Positions 22,201 through 30,756 of a DNA stretch of 64,000 nt are shown one piece after another. The translations under genes and the position numbers were made by a program. Position 1 is the first letter of the stretch; each line of letters opens with the position of its first letter. The notes below the pieces were generated by a model that saw only the letters and a program-made list of their open reading frames with translations, ran no database searches and was not told where the DNA came from. The stretch is taken from NCBI GenBank assembly GCA_036365455.1, contig JAWQUS010000032.1:17430001-17494000 (forward strand), in the 5' to 3' direction. This stretch comes from Macrosoma leucophasiata (taxonomy: Eukaryota > Arthropoda > Insecta > Lepidoptera > Hedylidae).

Positions 22201-25200
22201 AGAAGTTGAGAGAAAGCGGCCGGAATTGATCAACAGAAGGGGTGTGGTGTTTCATCATGATAACGCTAGACCTCACACATCTATAGCCACTCAGCAAAAA
22301 TTAAGAGTTTGGCTTTGAGGTGTTAATACATCCGCCGTATAGTCCTGACCTTGCACCTTCAGATTTCCACCTGTTTCGGTCTCTTCAGAATTCTTTATGC
22401 AATGTTAGGTTAACATCACGAGAGGACTGCCAAATCCACTTGTCGCGGTATTTTGATGAGAAGTCCCAATTTTTTTATAGCAATGGGATCATGTCCCTAC
22501 CTACAAGATGGCAAAAGGTTATCGAACAAAATGGTCGAATCGAACATCCTTTAGTTAAATTTAAATAAACTATATTAAAAAATGTTTTGAATTATCTTAA
22601 AAAATGCGAAGAAACTTTTTTCCCAACCTAATATATAATAAAACAGATTGTTCCTAATTTGTAACATATTTTGAAAATAAATCTATGTTGGACATGGTAA
22701 AACTATAATGGAATTATTATGTTGCAGTCAAAACTGATAGGTAATAACGTAGTTTGTGTCGTCTACAATTGAACTGGATTTTATATGAATAAAAACAGGC
22801 AATAATTTTCTTGTCTGAATATTTTGGTCTAAAATCTACTACATTTCGAGGTTATGTTTTTTTTTATACACAGTATACATACAAACATACCACAGCTTTA
22901 CAAACAGTAATCTTAAATTTATTCAGTCACTAGTAACATCTGCATTTATTAAAGTGCATTTGAATAAATAAAAGTTAATTTGTCAAAAGTTTCGACTGAA
23001 CATAATGATATATATTTTTTATTTTTTTTATGTAATGGATGTGGCAAACAAGCATGCAGTTCACATTGATGTTAAGTGATGACTGCAGCCTATAGACATT
23101 TACACAAAGACCAAGATCAAAATGCAGATGCGTTACCACTTCTGAGCCCTAAGGTGTTATATCTCTGTGCCGGAAATTACAGGGCCGTACATTACCTGAC
23201 CGGAACACGATAGTGCCGAACACTACCATTTAGCGGCAAGTATATTAGGTAATGCGGTGGTGCCTACGCCCGCGAGCTCCGTCACTGGAGCTCTACCACC
23301 AGTGAAAAATAATAAATATTATTATTAAACTGTTCATAAGCTAGTTTACAAACTTGTAATGTAAGTACATAATTCCTCACTGATAAGACACATACCTCCA
23401 AAAGGATAAAATCATAATAAAATATTTATGAGGCAGTTGCAAAGAGAAACAATTTTATACATTAACCTACCTCTCTTGCTCACAAATAAAAACTAATTGA
23501 AAAATTTAAAAAAGTTTTAATTTAAAAACATTTAAAAAAGGTAAATAAAATTGCTGCTTTGATGAAATGTGATAATTTTATTTAATTATTTATTATACTG
23601 TGAATTGTTTGTTGTAGGTTTCTAGGTTATAGTATGTCTCTTAGTTCAGTATGCATGCTGAAAAAGGCCTCCTCTAGCTTTCTCCACTGGGCTCTATGAT
23701 GAGCCACTCGTCTCCAATTTGGACCCGCTGTGAGCTTTAATTCATCCTCCCATCTTCTATTGACGGTTTCTTTAAATGTGATAATTACCATCATTTAAAG
23801 AAAACGTCAATGGAGTTGGACAATTTGTCTGACAGCCGTTTAAAAATTCAGAGCTACTTCCATTGATTTCATATACACCTAGCGTAGCGTTCAGGGTATA
23901 ACAAAAAAAATAACTCACGGTATCATGAGGTCTGTGCGAGCATGACGCAAGAGATACACGCGGGAGCGACAGAGACAGGTATAACCAAGTCAATGTACGC
24001 AATTCTCCCTGCTTTGCAACTGCACCTACCTACTGAATATTTGTTCATTACATATAGAAAAGGAGACTTTGGAAAAAGAAAGTTAATACAATAATATCTA
24101 TACAATATGTTCCCAATTTGTTAATATGCATAACCTTAAAAAAACGACAATTTATAAATTAAAAATATTATTGTCCAATATCTGTCTTGCCTTAATGCTA
24201 TGTACTCACGTTGGGCGGACGCTAGGGCGGTTCCACACGCGACTGCCGCTCGTCTTGCCACCGCTCGGTATTTTGACTTTTGTTTTGTGTCAATTTACAA
24301 ATGGGTTACATATAAAATAATAAAAGTGTTAATATCATCGTTGAAAACAATACAACGAGTTTTTTTTTTTATATTTGGAGACTATTGGTTCTTTATAAGT
24401 TTTGATTTGACTATTTAATTTGGAATTGGAAGTCAATAATTCAAACCGATAATTAGACTGAAGGACATTGACTGAAAGAGTTTAAGATATGTAAATGCAT
24501 AGTTCTAGTACTATATCTATAAAATATCAATATAATACTGGCATGAATTAAATACTTTTCAGAAGTCTATGAAAAAAAAAAAAAAAGTCCAAGAACCCAA
24601 AAGATATATCATAATTTTCATACTGATTTGGAATATATATTTTTTTTTTTCGTAAAATTAAGCAAAAAACAAAATTAAATTAGAAAACTTTAGAGCAATG
24701 TTATGCATTTTGAAAACACAAAGTTGTGTAATATTATGCTTTCAAACAAAAGCTTTACTTCAATGTTCCTATTTAAAAAACTAACAATATGATATATCAA
24801 TCCTTCTGGACATGACACCGATAATACAACAAATAATAACTATATTATAAAGAGTGTGTAAATGTATAACTTGGTAATTACCTCACTCATGTCCATATTG
24901 ACGTCATCGTAGTTTGTGTCGTCGACGCGCCGCGCCCCGCCTCCCTGGAATATCATTCTATTGTCAAGCAGAGAAATGGTATTAATATCAAGGTTTTTAT
25001 CATCCATCTACTTAGGGCTACATTTCACTGGGACACCATGCCCTTTTTTTATGAAATGGAAGTGGCAAACAAGCATGTAGTTCCCATTGATGTTAAGTGA
25101 TGACTGCATCCTATAGACACTCACACAAAGATCAAGGTCAAAATGCAAATGCGTTACCACTCATGAGGCCTAAGGTGTTATGCCTCTGTGCCGGAAATTA

Positions 25201-26051
25201 CAAGGCCATACATTACCACCTGACAGGAACACGATAGTGCTGAGCACTACCATTTAGCAGCAAGTATATAAGGTAATGTGGTGGTGCCTACTCCCACGAG
25301 CTCCGTCACTGGAGCTCTACCACCAGTAAAGCACGGTGCAATCAGTTGCTCCACCGTGGTGTTCGGATTGGAAACATTTGGATAAAATTACAAACAAATG
25401 CCCATTAATCCTATGAACTTCACAAAAACATTATTAGACAATGAACAACTTTGTAATAAAAACCAAACGAAAAAGACATTCTATTACAAAAAAAAAATTG
25501 AGTACCTAAAAGAAAAAACTTCCAAGTACAAAATGTATATACTTTGGTTTTGCTGTACTTTATTACATACACTGCAACTATATAGCACTAGTGTAAAGCC
25601 TTATCAAATGTCATGTATATTTATTTATTTATAAAAGGCACATAATGCAGACTTAATGCAACTACAGGGCATAATCAACCAGTCCACCTTTGGGTATACC
25701 ATCCTGATCATATCATGACAATAGGAGCGACGAATGCAAAATTAAAAAAAGTAAAACAGACCAATAATTGAGATCAAAGATTTATCTTTGAGATAGCATG
25801 ATTGAAACAAACAAGAGAATCAGACCATCAGCATTAGAAGTTGGTTCTTACATGTTTAGCAATAACCATTACATAGAATCTTAGATAAGGTCTTCAAAAT
25901 TCAAAAATTCGAATGAATGTAAAGTATTGCAAGGCGAAATGGCGAACACAAAAAAGGAAGTGAAAATCCTAAGGCCACTTACCGATGCTTGCTGTCCAAA
26001 ACGCTCTGAATCATTGTCGTCATCGCTGCCATAACCGACTAGAGAATCCAT
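7155..26051 (-). CDS. RSRC2: arginine/serine-rich coiled-coil protein 2 (RSRC2) orthologue, 12 exons, complete
   Basis: Coding exons, in transcript order: 26051-25983, 24944-24882, 17871-17787, 16039-15826, 15101-15017, 13668-13580, 12981-12874, 10949-10824, 9614-9517, 9148-8991, 8251-8107, 7309-7155. They total 1,395 bases, 464 residues plus TAG, and every junction keeps frame with AG/GT borders. The start MDSLVGYGSDDDND is preceded by a fitting aaaATGg context. Residues about 15-75 are acidic. Residues about 73-145 and 202-260 are dense in RD/RE/RS pairs. A short coiled-coil-like stretch holds KLEVMEKMG. The end (about 365-464) holds QKRKLLWSNK, FMRLMGIK, EELFQAMQAQYE and a GLGF tail, matching the SMAP/small acidic protein region of the RSRC2 family. 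Family members are nuclear and thought to act in or near splicing; a precise role is not established. Introns contain an LTR element, a mariner and MITEs without breaking the frame. Confidence 0.93.
8107..8251 (-). CDS. RSRC2: RSRC2 exon 11
   Basis: Starts in phase 0 (VQKRKLLWSNKNKSEAEEAA) and ends in phase 1 before gttcgt. It carries the conserved LLW and KFMRLMGIKEPG core of the SMAP region. Confidence 0.94.
8269..8330. repeat. 62-bp hairpin just upstream of the RSRC2 exon 11 acceptor
   Basis: A near-perfect inverted repeat: gattatttcgggtttaatgc pairs with gcattaaatcggaaataatc around a tiny loop. It lies about 17 nt from the acceptor AG, in the branch-point window of the minus-strand intron. 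Confidence 0.8.
8390..8660. repeat. dispersed repeat (empty-site partner of 17172-17700)
   Basis: The segments containing cagtttgtaaaggggaaatg and gtttttgacgtgtcataaga occur again at 17190-17700, where a retroposon interrupts the element. Here the interrupted point is intact (gcatatcaattgttattc). Confidence 0.8.
8664..8913 (-). mobile_element. Rep1 A-tailed retroposon copy, 3'-truncated
   Basis: One member of the commonest repeat in the window. Oriented minus, it starts at the gagctccagtgacggagctc hairpin (8894-8907) and lacks the usual terminal A-run at 8664. Confidence 0.85.
8991..9148 (-). CDS. RSRC2: RSRC2 exon 10
   Basis: Phase 1 in, phase 0 out before gtgagt. It encodes LQIKTPDGSMATAQQLRAAA, an Ala/Gly/Pro/His-rich linker, and AARIMDQ leading into the SMAP region. 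Confidence 0.92.
9517..9614 (-). CDS. RSRC2: RSRC2 exon 9
   Basis: Phase 2 in, phase 1 out before gtgagt. It encodes REKRSSPPSGEYRPSSYKVN and KKLEVMEKMG, the likely start of the short helical region. Confidence 0.92.
10319..10456. mobile_element. snapback MITE (TS1 family), copy 1
   Basis: A palindromic 138-bp element with ends GGGTCAGATTCAC and AATCTCACCC and a central acttagaactgtcaaaac / actgacagttctaag fold. Relatives lie at 35958-36094 and, diverged, at 21150-21273. Confidence 0.8.
10824..10949 (-). CDS. RSRC2: RSRC2 exon 8
   Basis: Phase 2 in, phase 2 out before gtgagt. It encodes SSRERHTEHRSRSRGAAF followed by a Pro/His-rich run (PHAPHGPHAPHGPHAPH), a low-complexity insertion that makes the plus strand look like GC-rich open frames. 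Confidence 0.9.
11466..11819 (-). repeat. 3' LTR of a short LTR element (minus orientation)
   Basis: 354 bp bounded by TG...CA and, by eye, identical to 12420-12773. On the minus strand a purine tract (gaattttcttccccat then ggggggag) abuts it at 11820-11845, as expected of a polypurine tract before a 3' LTR. Confidence 0.85.
11857..12063 (-). pseudogene. C-terminal remnant of retrotransposon pol (integrase end)
   Basis: The residues KLDELRIGPYKIIKK, NTIYEIDTG and SNLFHITKLIPV match the end of LTR-retrotransposon integrase, where a GPYKI motif and a C-terminal H-x-x-K-L tail are common. It is open to a stop beside the LTR, but upstream it meets a stop at 12069-12067, so all earlier pol sequence is gone. 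There is no ATG at its left edge. It abuts the plus-strand frame at 12058. Confidence 0.75.
12058..12477 (+). CDS. 139-residue ORF of unknown function, antisense inside the LTR element
   Basis: It opens with ATG (MEQLRFEFTILPANDGKSN) and ends with TAG at 12475-12477 inside the right LTR. The last 19 or so codons are therefore LTR-derived. The composition is protein-like: mixed charge, no low complexity, with a stretch KVKNSLKKRHQTRRVWITMT and IYIDADGNLQFGEQYLEE. I do not recognise the family. It runs against the element's inferred direction, so it may be an antisense retrotransposon gene, captured host sequence, or the result of a deletion/inversion. Its start touches the end of the pol remnant. 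Confidence 0.45.
   Translation: MEQLRFEFTILPANDGKSNICCVTSITTKDEKKFAIPEELQSVGFHEELIETAVYNKVKNSLKKRHQTRRVWITMTDKLREIYIDADGNLQFGEQYLEEIEHNRASEEQIRDSNSLSFYKSVLLHERNKPCVAEKKIYC
12420..12773 (-). repeat. 5' LTR of the short LTR element
   Basis: 354 bp, same length as 11466-11819 with no difference found by eye. The inward flank on the minus strand (gacttataaaacgacaatg) is not a primer-binding site I recognise. Confidence 0.85.
12874..12981 (-). CDS. RSRC2: RSRC2 exon 7 (RD/RE-rich)
   Basis: Phase 2 in, phase 2 out before gtaaac. It encodes FVERDRWDKERD then alternating DR and ER pairs and HSRRSEERR, a mixed-charge region typical of splicing-related proteins. Confidence 0.92.
13006..13200 (-). repeat. 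LINE-type 3' tail (gctgacccggcaaacttcg family)
   Basis: Nearly the same sequence occurs at 58541-58750 and in part at 53820-53930. On the minus strand it begins ctagctgacccggcaaactt. This is a common kind of insect non-LTR retrotransposon tail; the clade is not certain. Confidence 0.65.
13440..13540 (+). repeat. SINE-B fragment
   Basis: Matches the SINE-B body (ggtaatgtgtttggagat, ggctcgccacctgctacatg, ggcgaatcg). It is diverged and truncated at both ends. Confidence 0.65.
13580..13668 (-). CDS. RSRC2: RSRC2 exon 6
   Basis: Phase 0 in, phase 2 out before gtacac. It encodes VPSLMELRPFGGDAPP and SSRSHDARDAVSPR. Confidence 0.92.
13865..14100. repeat. about 57-bp tandem array, four units
   Basis: Successive units share the pattern ccaaagatgcacacggc, gagttgtgt, then aggggagaatatgcc. 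A fifth unit lies at about 14395-14465 beyond a MITE, so the MITE split the array. Unit ends resemble LINE-tail debris at 20250-20330. Confidence 0.75.
14095..14382. mobile_element. CATAGAGCAAC MITE, copy 1, left end lost
   Basis: Same family as 39520-39817 and 50772-51082. It begins inside the inverted repeat at ggaccggaggggagtag and ends gtgttgctctat. It is followed by ccccc and atagagcaac, possibly part of a second terminus. Confidence 0.75.
14470..15016. other. RSRC2 intron with repeat debris
   Basis: Holds LINE-tail-like fragments (for example gtgcaccg-type motifs near 14560) and AT-rich sequence. No exon fits here. Confidence 0.35.
15017..15101 (-). CDS. RSRC2: RSRC2 exon 5
   Basis: Phase 2 in, phase 0 out before gtaaag. 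It encodes SEKNERGRSSSRRGLLGDRP and DDRPGDNK. Confidence 0.92.
15308..15446 (-). mobile_element. Rep1 retroposon, old partial copy
   Basis: Diverged Rep1 sequence (gcgatgactgaagcctatag, ccagaggtcaaaattcagaa) ending where the next Rep1 copy begins, so two insertions lie in tandem. Confidence 0.65.
15447..15739 (-). mobile_element. Rep1 A-tailed retroposon, near full length
   Basis: Starts with a T-run (the A-tail on the minus strand) and ends at the ggtggtagagctccagtgac head. It ends 87 bp past the RSRC2 exon 4 donor. Confidence 0.88.
15826..16039 (-). CDS. RSRC2: RSRC2 exon 4 (RS/RD domain)
   Basis: Phase 1 in, phase 2 out. It encodes NETRERDRERDRERDRDRER and a long run of RD/RE/RS pairs ending RRDSPRRDRDRE, RRSPRRDERHK. 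The donor is aa|gttagt, a slightly unusual GTTAGT, fixed by frame on both sides. The open frame in the neighbouring register over this exon is a shadow. Confidence 0.9.
16170..16205. repeat. (TA)n microsatellite
   Basis: About 18 uninterrupted TA units. Confidence 0.95.
16687..17171. mobile_element. long-TIR element interrupted by SINE-B
   Basis: The ends are perfect inverted repeats of about 65 bp, beginning AACTACGTTAAGAAAAACCG. The interior carries an inserted SINE-B (16757-16925) and a second short SINE-B piece (16938-16985). No target duplication is clear beyond AT-rich flanks, and no transposase remains. Confidence 0.85.
16757..16925 (-). mobile_element. SINE-B copy, truncated
   Basis: Reverse complement of the SINE-B tail and body (ttcacgcctgtaatccccga ... 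cttcgaggtactgggaaatt). It lacks the tRNA-like head and lies inside the long-TIR element. Confidence 0.8.
17172..17320. repeat. dispersed repeat, left part (filled site)
   Basis: Matches 8401-8565. It is cut at tatatca by the Rep1 copy and continues from 17610. Confidence 0.8.
17321..17608 (-). mobile_element. Rep1 retroposon inserted into a dispersed repeat
   Basis: Near full length, T-run first. Comparison with the intact site at 8560-8580 defines both edges: tatatca before and aattgttattc after. Confidence 0.9.
17787..17871 (-). CDS. RSRC2: RSRC2 exon 3
   Basis: Phase 0 in, phase 1 out before gtgagt. It encodes ESQGGESEPEAPSERTRTHS and RDLPPTKT. Confidence 0.9.
17880..19150. other. RSRC2 intron 2, AT-rich
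   Basis: Mostly unrecognised AT-rich sequence, with one short Rep1 scrap at 18708-18782 (gttgccactcctgaggtctt ... acagggccgtaaatta). No exon fits. Confidence 0.35.
19158..19343. mobile_element. hAT MITE (186 bp) with 8-bp target duplication
   Basis: The ends are CAGAGGTTCCCAAACTG and, read inward, CAGTGATTCCCAAAGTG. Perfect TTTTAAAC duplications lie at 19150-19157 and 19344-19351. Both are classic hAT marks. Non-coding. Confidence 0.9.
19782..19888 (+). mobile_element. Rep1 retroposon, 3' fragment
   Basis: Begins ggggtggtaacgcatctg and ends near gcttgtttgccacc. Plus orientation, 5' part missing. Confidence 0.75.
20028..20345. repeat. LINE-tail debris
   Basis: Holds ctggcgtcgggacgtgagga and, near 20300, aggctttgtccagcatcgga ... 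tttcggctgg, resembling the end of RTE-type LINE frames (compare 48820). Related debris lies at 32033-32290. No intact frame. Confidence 0.5.
20827..21060. mobile_element. MITE with GGGYRCGTTCCA ends, copy 1
   Basis: Left end GGGTACGTTCCACTAATCGA, right end inward GGGCGGGTTCCACTAATCGA. Sister at 59892-60093. No clear target duplication. Confidence 0.75.
21150..21273. mobile_element. TS1 snapback MITE, diverged copy
   Basis: Starts GGGCGAGATTCACAAACC and ends ctatgaatctcgca. Less symmetrical than the other two copies. Confidence 0.55.
21335..22631 (+). mobile_element. mariner transposon, 1,297 bp, both ends present
   Basis: The terminal inverted repeats read ATAGGTTGAGGAAAAAGTCT on the left and TTAGGTTGGGAAAAAAGTTT on the right (inward), matching at most positions, with TA on both outer sides (21333-21334, 22632-22633). 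Length and ends are those of a full-size mariner. It carries a transposase gene broken by one frameshift, so it is nearly intact but should be inactive. It lies in RSRC2 intron 2 on the strand opposite to the gene. Confidence 0.93.
21524..22568 (+). pseudogene. mariner transposase, one frameshift
   Basis: ATG at 21524 opens a frame to a TGA at 22316-22318; the shifted frame continues from about 22312 to TAA at 22566-22568. The first part has the paired helix-turn-helix DNA-binding region, an RPITDK stretch, and the catalytic regions ITGDEKCITYD and VFHHDNARPHTS. The second part has the third region PPYSPDLAPSDFHLF, so all three acidic catalytic positions of the mariner DD34D group can be seen. 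The shift falls between the second and third catalytic residues, near attaagagtttggc, and is best explained by loss of two bases. The total, about 345 residues, equals the normal size. Confidence 0.92.
22634..23015. other. AT-rich intron sequence
   Basis: No feature recognised beyond A/T runs. Confidence 0.3.
23022..23304 (-). mobile_element. Rep1 retroposon copy
   Basis: T-run then gtaatggatgtggcaaacaa through to ctctaccaccag. Near full length. Confidence 0.88.
23627..23765 (-). pseudogene. LINE reverse-transcriptase ORF, C-terminal scrap
   Basis: The minus strand encodes RRWEDELKLTAGPNWRRVAH, RAQWRKLEEAFF and HTELRDIL then a stop at 23629-23627. The RRW-D-L...AGPNW...W--L-EA pattern is the end of ORF2 in RTE/related LINEs. 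Truncated upstream. A relative is at 54753-54896. Confidence 0.75.
24882..24944 (-). CDS. RSRC2: RSRC2 exon 2
   Basis: 63 bp, phase 0 at both ends (skippable in frame). It encodes GGGARRVDDTNYDDVNMDMS then E, joining exon 3. Confidence 0.88.
25044..25329 (-). mobile_element. Rep1 retroposon copy
   Basis: T-run at 25044 to ctctaccaccagtaaa. Slightly more diverged than the others (caaggccatacattacc). It lies in RSRC2 intron 1. Confidence 0.87.
25983..26051 (-). CDS. RSRC2: RSRC2 exon 1 (start)
   Basis: ATG at 26051-26049 in the context acaaaATGg, phase 0 out before gtaagt. It encodes MDSLVGYGSDDDNDSERFGQ then QAS. The acidic opening fits the family and no in-frame upstream ATG is nearer. Confidence 0.92.
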
Positions 26052-26145
26052 TTTGTATTGTTACGATATAAATTGTTTTTCAAAATGCAAAACGTAGTTT
26101 CAATGATAGAAAAACGCAAGCATGAGAAAAATATTTAAGCACAAC

Positions 26146-26158
26146 AATATGGCGGCGG
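26146..26158. promoter_or_regulatory. YY1/Pho-like ATGGCGGC box in the likely RSRC2 promoter
   Basis: aatATGGCGGcgg lies about 95 bp upstream of the RSRC2 start codon. Similar boxes precede sno (29704) and both ZSWIM/MULE-like genes. Assigned by motif only. Confidence 0.4.
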
Positions 26159-26280
26159 ACAATTGACAATTTGACATTTGTTGACGTTGGCAAGTGATGT
26201 GCTCATTCGACAAAAAAATATATCATTATCGATAATCGCAATAATCGGAAACAATCGATTATGAAAATTATAATATGTGT

Positions 26281-27070
26281 ATTAATAATAATAATAATAA
26301 TAATAAGGGGGCAGAGCAGCTTGTGGCGAGCTGTTGGTGAGTAGCGACACCACCCCCTACCATCATCTCGAGTTCCTCCGAGAGAACTGGGCTCCGCCTC
26401 GTCCGCCACACAGAGGTACGGCCGGACAGAGCATCAGGTCTCTCACCTCTGGCTTGCCTTCATTGGCTGGTCAGAGTGGGGCGCTAGAGGTATGGCATTT
26501 GCAGATATTTGGATAATAGGCTGTTGTCTAAATTTCTGCAAGAGCCATACACTCGGGGGTGGAAGTGTCTAAAGGCATAATAGCGGGGAAGCCCGCTCCG
26601 AGCTCGAGATTACTCGCTCGTGACGGTGAAACCGGGGCCACACCTCTCGACACCCCCAGCCTCTCTCAACAGTGTTGCCCCCTGTCGACCATCGGGTTGG
26701 CTGTTTGGGGGGCCCACCAAGGAGAGGCGAGTCACCACCTGCCTAAAGTAGGATTCGATAATGTGAGATGTTGAATATAGGCAGGTGCCGGATCTCACTC
26801 CATAGGCCCAGCCAGCTAGTCCCCCCAGTTCACCCGCATAGCCCAAAGTTTGGCAAATCACTTTTCATTACAATAGTCCCATTATATTCTGCGGGGTCTG
26901 TCTGTGTCTGTATTAACTATTGATGCAGCCAGAGAGAGGTCCCGCCGAATATAACCCATTACAAAGTAGATCAAAATTCTCGAAAGGGCCTCTACGTGTT
27001 GGACTCCCCATGTCCCCGCGCAAGCCTGACAAAGGTCCGGGGTTCAAATTGGACCCCGTGCTGACGAGAG
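26281..27070 (-). mobile_element. LINE 3' region with (TTA)n tail
   Basis: A GC-rich block in AT-rich DNA that, on the minus strand, ends in an ATT/TTA microsatellite (26281-26306). The sequence before the tail includes ctctgtccggccgtacctct and ggaggaactcgagatgatgg. A microsatellite end and absence of a matching terminal repeat point to a non-LTR retrotransposon 3' UTR. The open frames within look like UTR, not protein. Confidence 0.65.
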
Positions 27071-27072
27071 AA

Positions 27073-27200
27073 TAATAATAAATACTCTTTATTGCACACC
27101 AAAAGTACATGTATACAAAAAAAAAACACTTAAGAAATATGTGGTACCAAAGGGCGGCCTTATCGCTAAAAGAGCGATTTCTTCCAGGCAACCCAAAAAT
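27073..27200 (-). mobile_element. second LINE 3' end
   Basis: Contains ctctttattgcacaccaaaa ... agagcgatttcttccaggca, a tail I recognise as common among lepidopteran non-LTR elements. It abuts the previous LINE, so one inserted at the other's end. Confidence 0.6.
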
Positions 27201-29700
27201 CTAAAGAAATACTTAAAATTAAACTGGCAGGGCAAATTTAACTGTATTACTAAAATTATATATAACATTACATATTATTCTAATGATAGATAACAGAAAC
27301 CGTGCTCATCAGACTTAATACTGGTATTATGTTATATAGACATAGGGCGTTACAGACATATCAATCCCATACAGCGTCGTGCTGAGTGTCAATGTCGTAA
27401 CCATATCATAATGTTTTTCCATCGACGAAACACCGCCGCTTCTCTACCTAGACACCTCATACAAGGCGAGCGGTTTCTGGCAATGCATACGGCAAATCGA
27501 TCTTATAATATCCACCATCTTATAATGCTCATTTAGTACCGACCACTTCCGTGACCTGAGTGTACGTAAAATTGTATTTGAATGTATCTAAAATCAAGTA
27601 AAAATACCTTAAATACCATCGTTTAGTTTGAAATCGTTCAGTAAAGCCAAAGTAACACTTCTAGTTTAAATTAAATCAATCAAAAAGAAAAAAAAAAACA
27701 AATATTATTTATTTATTTAAATCGGTTTTACAAGTAACATCGCAAGGGCCCTGGTATTTATTATTACCGATTAGTTTTAATACACATTATAATACAGAAT
27801 AATATTCCTGATATCTCAATTAGCGCTGGTCATGGTGTGCTCTTAACGATTTAATTTGATATCTCTTTTGTTCATATGCATCTTATTCGCTATTTCGTTT
27901 TTCATAAATGTCATGAGCATTGTCAATAATTAACATTACAGACGCATGGAAGTCTTATCGATAGAGGGGATGTGGGTTAAATTGATGCAGCAAGGATAAT
28001 GCCAATTAATTATATAATGTGTACAAAAAAAACACGGTACAAGGTGAAAAAGCTTTGATATCTTTTACGTTTACTGAAAAAAGAGATATAATATATATTA
28101 CAATATTGATTTGATTTACTTTATTAGATTTTAGAAAAAGAAGGTCAAACTAAAAAATCCGACCATTTAAAGTTTTTGCCTACTATTTTTACCCAACAGA
28201 AACGATATGTTAAGTACGTTAGTAGTTATGTATTCATATACATTTAATTAACATGAAAAACTTAATTAAATGTATTACTCTACTTAACTTGATATTTTAT
28301 TTTAGATTCCCGAAGTATCCTTATCTTAAAAATAAGTATTTAGGGGCTATCACATATCGAGTTTGATTTCCATCTCAGGCCACTGTGATTTGTTCACGGC
28401 ATTTCGCTCAAGATTTTTTTGCATTAACGAGTACTTGGTTATGGTTATTAGGTCTCCCGACTTACTTTATATAAACCTTTATTGGCGAGTTTATTTTTTA
28501 AATTAAACTCATTTTATATTATGGCGAAAACCTATTTATCAATATAGCCCGATTTCCTCAGCAGATCGTAAAGCTTTGGCATACTTCGATAAGTTAATAC
28601 AATAATGTTCAATAAACTTGTACAATAAACTTCGATAAGTTAAAATAATAAAACAAAGTAGGTGATGATCCCTATGATTTTGAAATATTATAATTTTCAA
28701 AATTAGAACGCAACGTCCCACTTTGTCTGGCTTCTGGCAGTTGGCAGAAAGAATTCTATACAAAAATTCAAACATGCACAGTCTCGGTTTTATAGTCGAT
28801 GTGTTGCCCAAATCATGTAATGATTGAAAATTATGGGGATATGCCATAATCGCTTCGCTTGATATGTGTATTAGCAATTGCAGTGCGGTAGTTTTATTTC
28901 AGGATGCTACTGCCCATCTTTGCTATTCTTACTAACACCCTATTGAATGATTTGACCACTATTTCTGTTCACTAATTCTCTTCCAATAAAAGAAAATTCT
29001 TTCGCTAGTGGGCAATCATAACGTCCCGATACTAGTGGTCAATACATGGATTGCATTATCATTATCACTAATTATATGGTTCTTATTGAAACAAAATGAT
29101 CAAACCTAGAAGTGAAGTATCGATTCACTGGGTCGATCCAGTACAACGAGAGGGGATTCTTCTAACACGAGTTGCTACAACTTAAAAAAAGAGTTCCCAG
29201 ACCCAAATTGTATAAACACTTGTTTAATGAATAATAATTATAAACCATGTTTTATTTTGATTTGATTTACAGGGGTGCGTCTGCCTATCGACGTTGCTGT
29301 CCTCATTGTCAATATTGTCATTGCTGTCAATTTTTTATGTCAATTTTTACATTAACTAATAAAATAAACGATTTATTCTGTCCAAAATCGACTTTTCTGA
29401 TAGATTGAACTCAGATCTACATCCCTAATTTGAAACCCTTGCTTACTTGTCCCGGGTCCAGATCGAATATATATACTAAATTATTTAAGAAACTATTGCT
29501 GAAAACACAGTATTCATACAGCGATCTCGAAATGGCTATATTATAATAAAATTCAATGACAAAAGTATCAGACAGACAGTTTGACAATACATATTCTTAA
29601 TAGTCATAATAATTCTAATAAAATAATATTTGCAATATTGATTTTGCCGGTGATAATATTCGATCTCAAGAGTATATTTTTCATTTTTCTTTGACAATTT
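27201..29700. other. intergenic spacer between divergent RSRC2 and sno
   Basis: No gene found on either strand. LINE-tail debris is present at about 28840-29040 (gcaattgcagtgcggtagtt, gtcccgatactagtggtc). The rest is AT-rich. Confidence 0.4.
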
Positions 29701-29703
29701 TTT

Positions 29704-29716
29704 AATATGGCGGAAG
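29704..29716 (+). promoter_or_regulatory. YY1-like box, possible sno promoter
   Basis: aatATGGCGGaag, with gaccgccgaggggtcgtctg just after it, is the only CG-rich patch in the kilobase before the inferred first coding exon. A non-coding first exon could start nearby. Inference from position. Confidence 0.3.
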
Positions 29717-30756
29717 CATTGACCGCCGAGGGGTCGTCTGTTTTTTAAAAGCTTGTAATACAGTGAATTATTAGTTTTATTTGTGTGTGATGCAAAAGTG
29801 AGGTTTAAAAGCAGTGCGAGTGCCCTAAATAAGAAAACAACTGATTGCAACGGTCCTAACGCGATAATTGAAGCGTAAAAATGGTATTGATAGTTTTTTG
29901 TTTTGATACTTTTTTACGAACTTTACTTTGTCGAATTATGTGATTTTCGTTTATTCCCTTCACTTTTTACGATTATTTATAAATGTGAAATATAGTTAAA
30001 TGTATATTGAATCGACAATAGTAAAAAAAAGTGATTTTTCTTTGCTTTTTTCTTTGTTATTACATTTTCTAACCAAAAAAAAGTGTCAATGAGGTGATGG
30101 CAGGACTCGCATGTGATAATTTCTGAGAGTTTTACTTGAAATTGATGTAGTCTCAGGTGGTCTGGGATGTTAATTATGCAAGCTGGGTGTGGCTGTATTG
30201 ATTTTCTTGGAAGGTTCTAGGTGTAGTATTAGAATACGCCTGTGTAGATGCACTTAGGATATGCAGAGCACACTAGTGCAATGCGGTATGAACGCTATTG
30301 GGACCATGTTTTGTGGCTTTCTTACTTCGTTTTGATTCTGAATTCATGATTCAGATCATACTATACTTGAATGAATATCAAATGTAAATATACTGTTTGA
30401 AAATGGGCCCAAATTATGTTTATGCAACATCATCATGCACTATGTTTTATTTCATAACATATTTTACAGTAAGATATAAAAAGTGTAAAACAGTATGGCT
30501 AATAAAAAAACTGTATAAACTCATGTTATCAGTTATATAATTTCAACATGAACTTGTGTATTTGCCAAATGCAGAAATCTAATACAATTTCATACCAATT
30601 GAATTAGATTTTTTTTTAATTCTTTCTGTAGGCCTCTATATGTTATGTCATTCTGCCTATAAATGTAATTGTAAATTTAATGTTCTGCATTATTAACCTT
30701 TAAAATGCATCTTTTTTACAACTATGTATTATCAGTAATTCTGCTTCAAAATAAAA

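Noticed and set aside
26203..26861. Open frames in the GC-rich block above RSRC2
   Set aside because: They lie in a LINE 3' UTR, on both strands, with Pro/Ser/Gly-rich chance composition.
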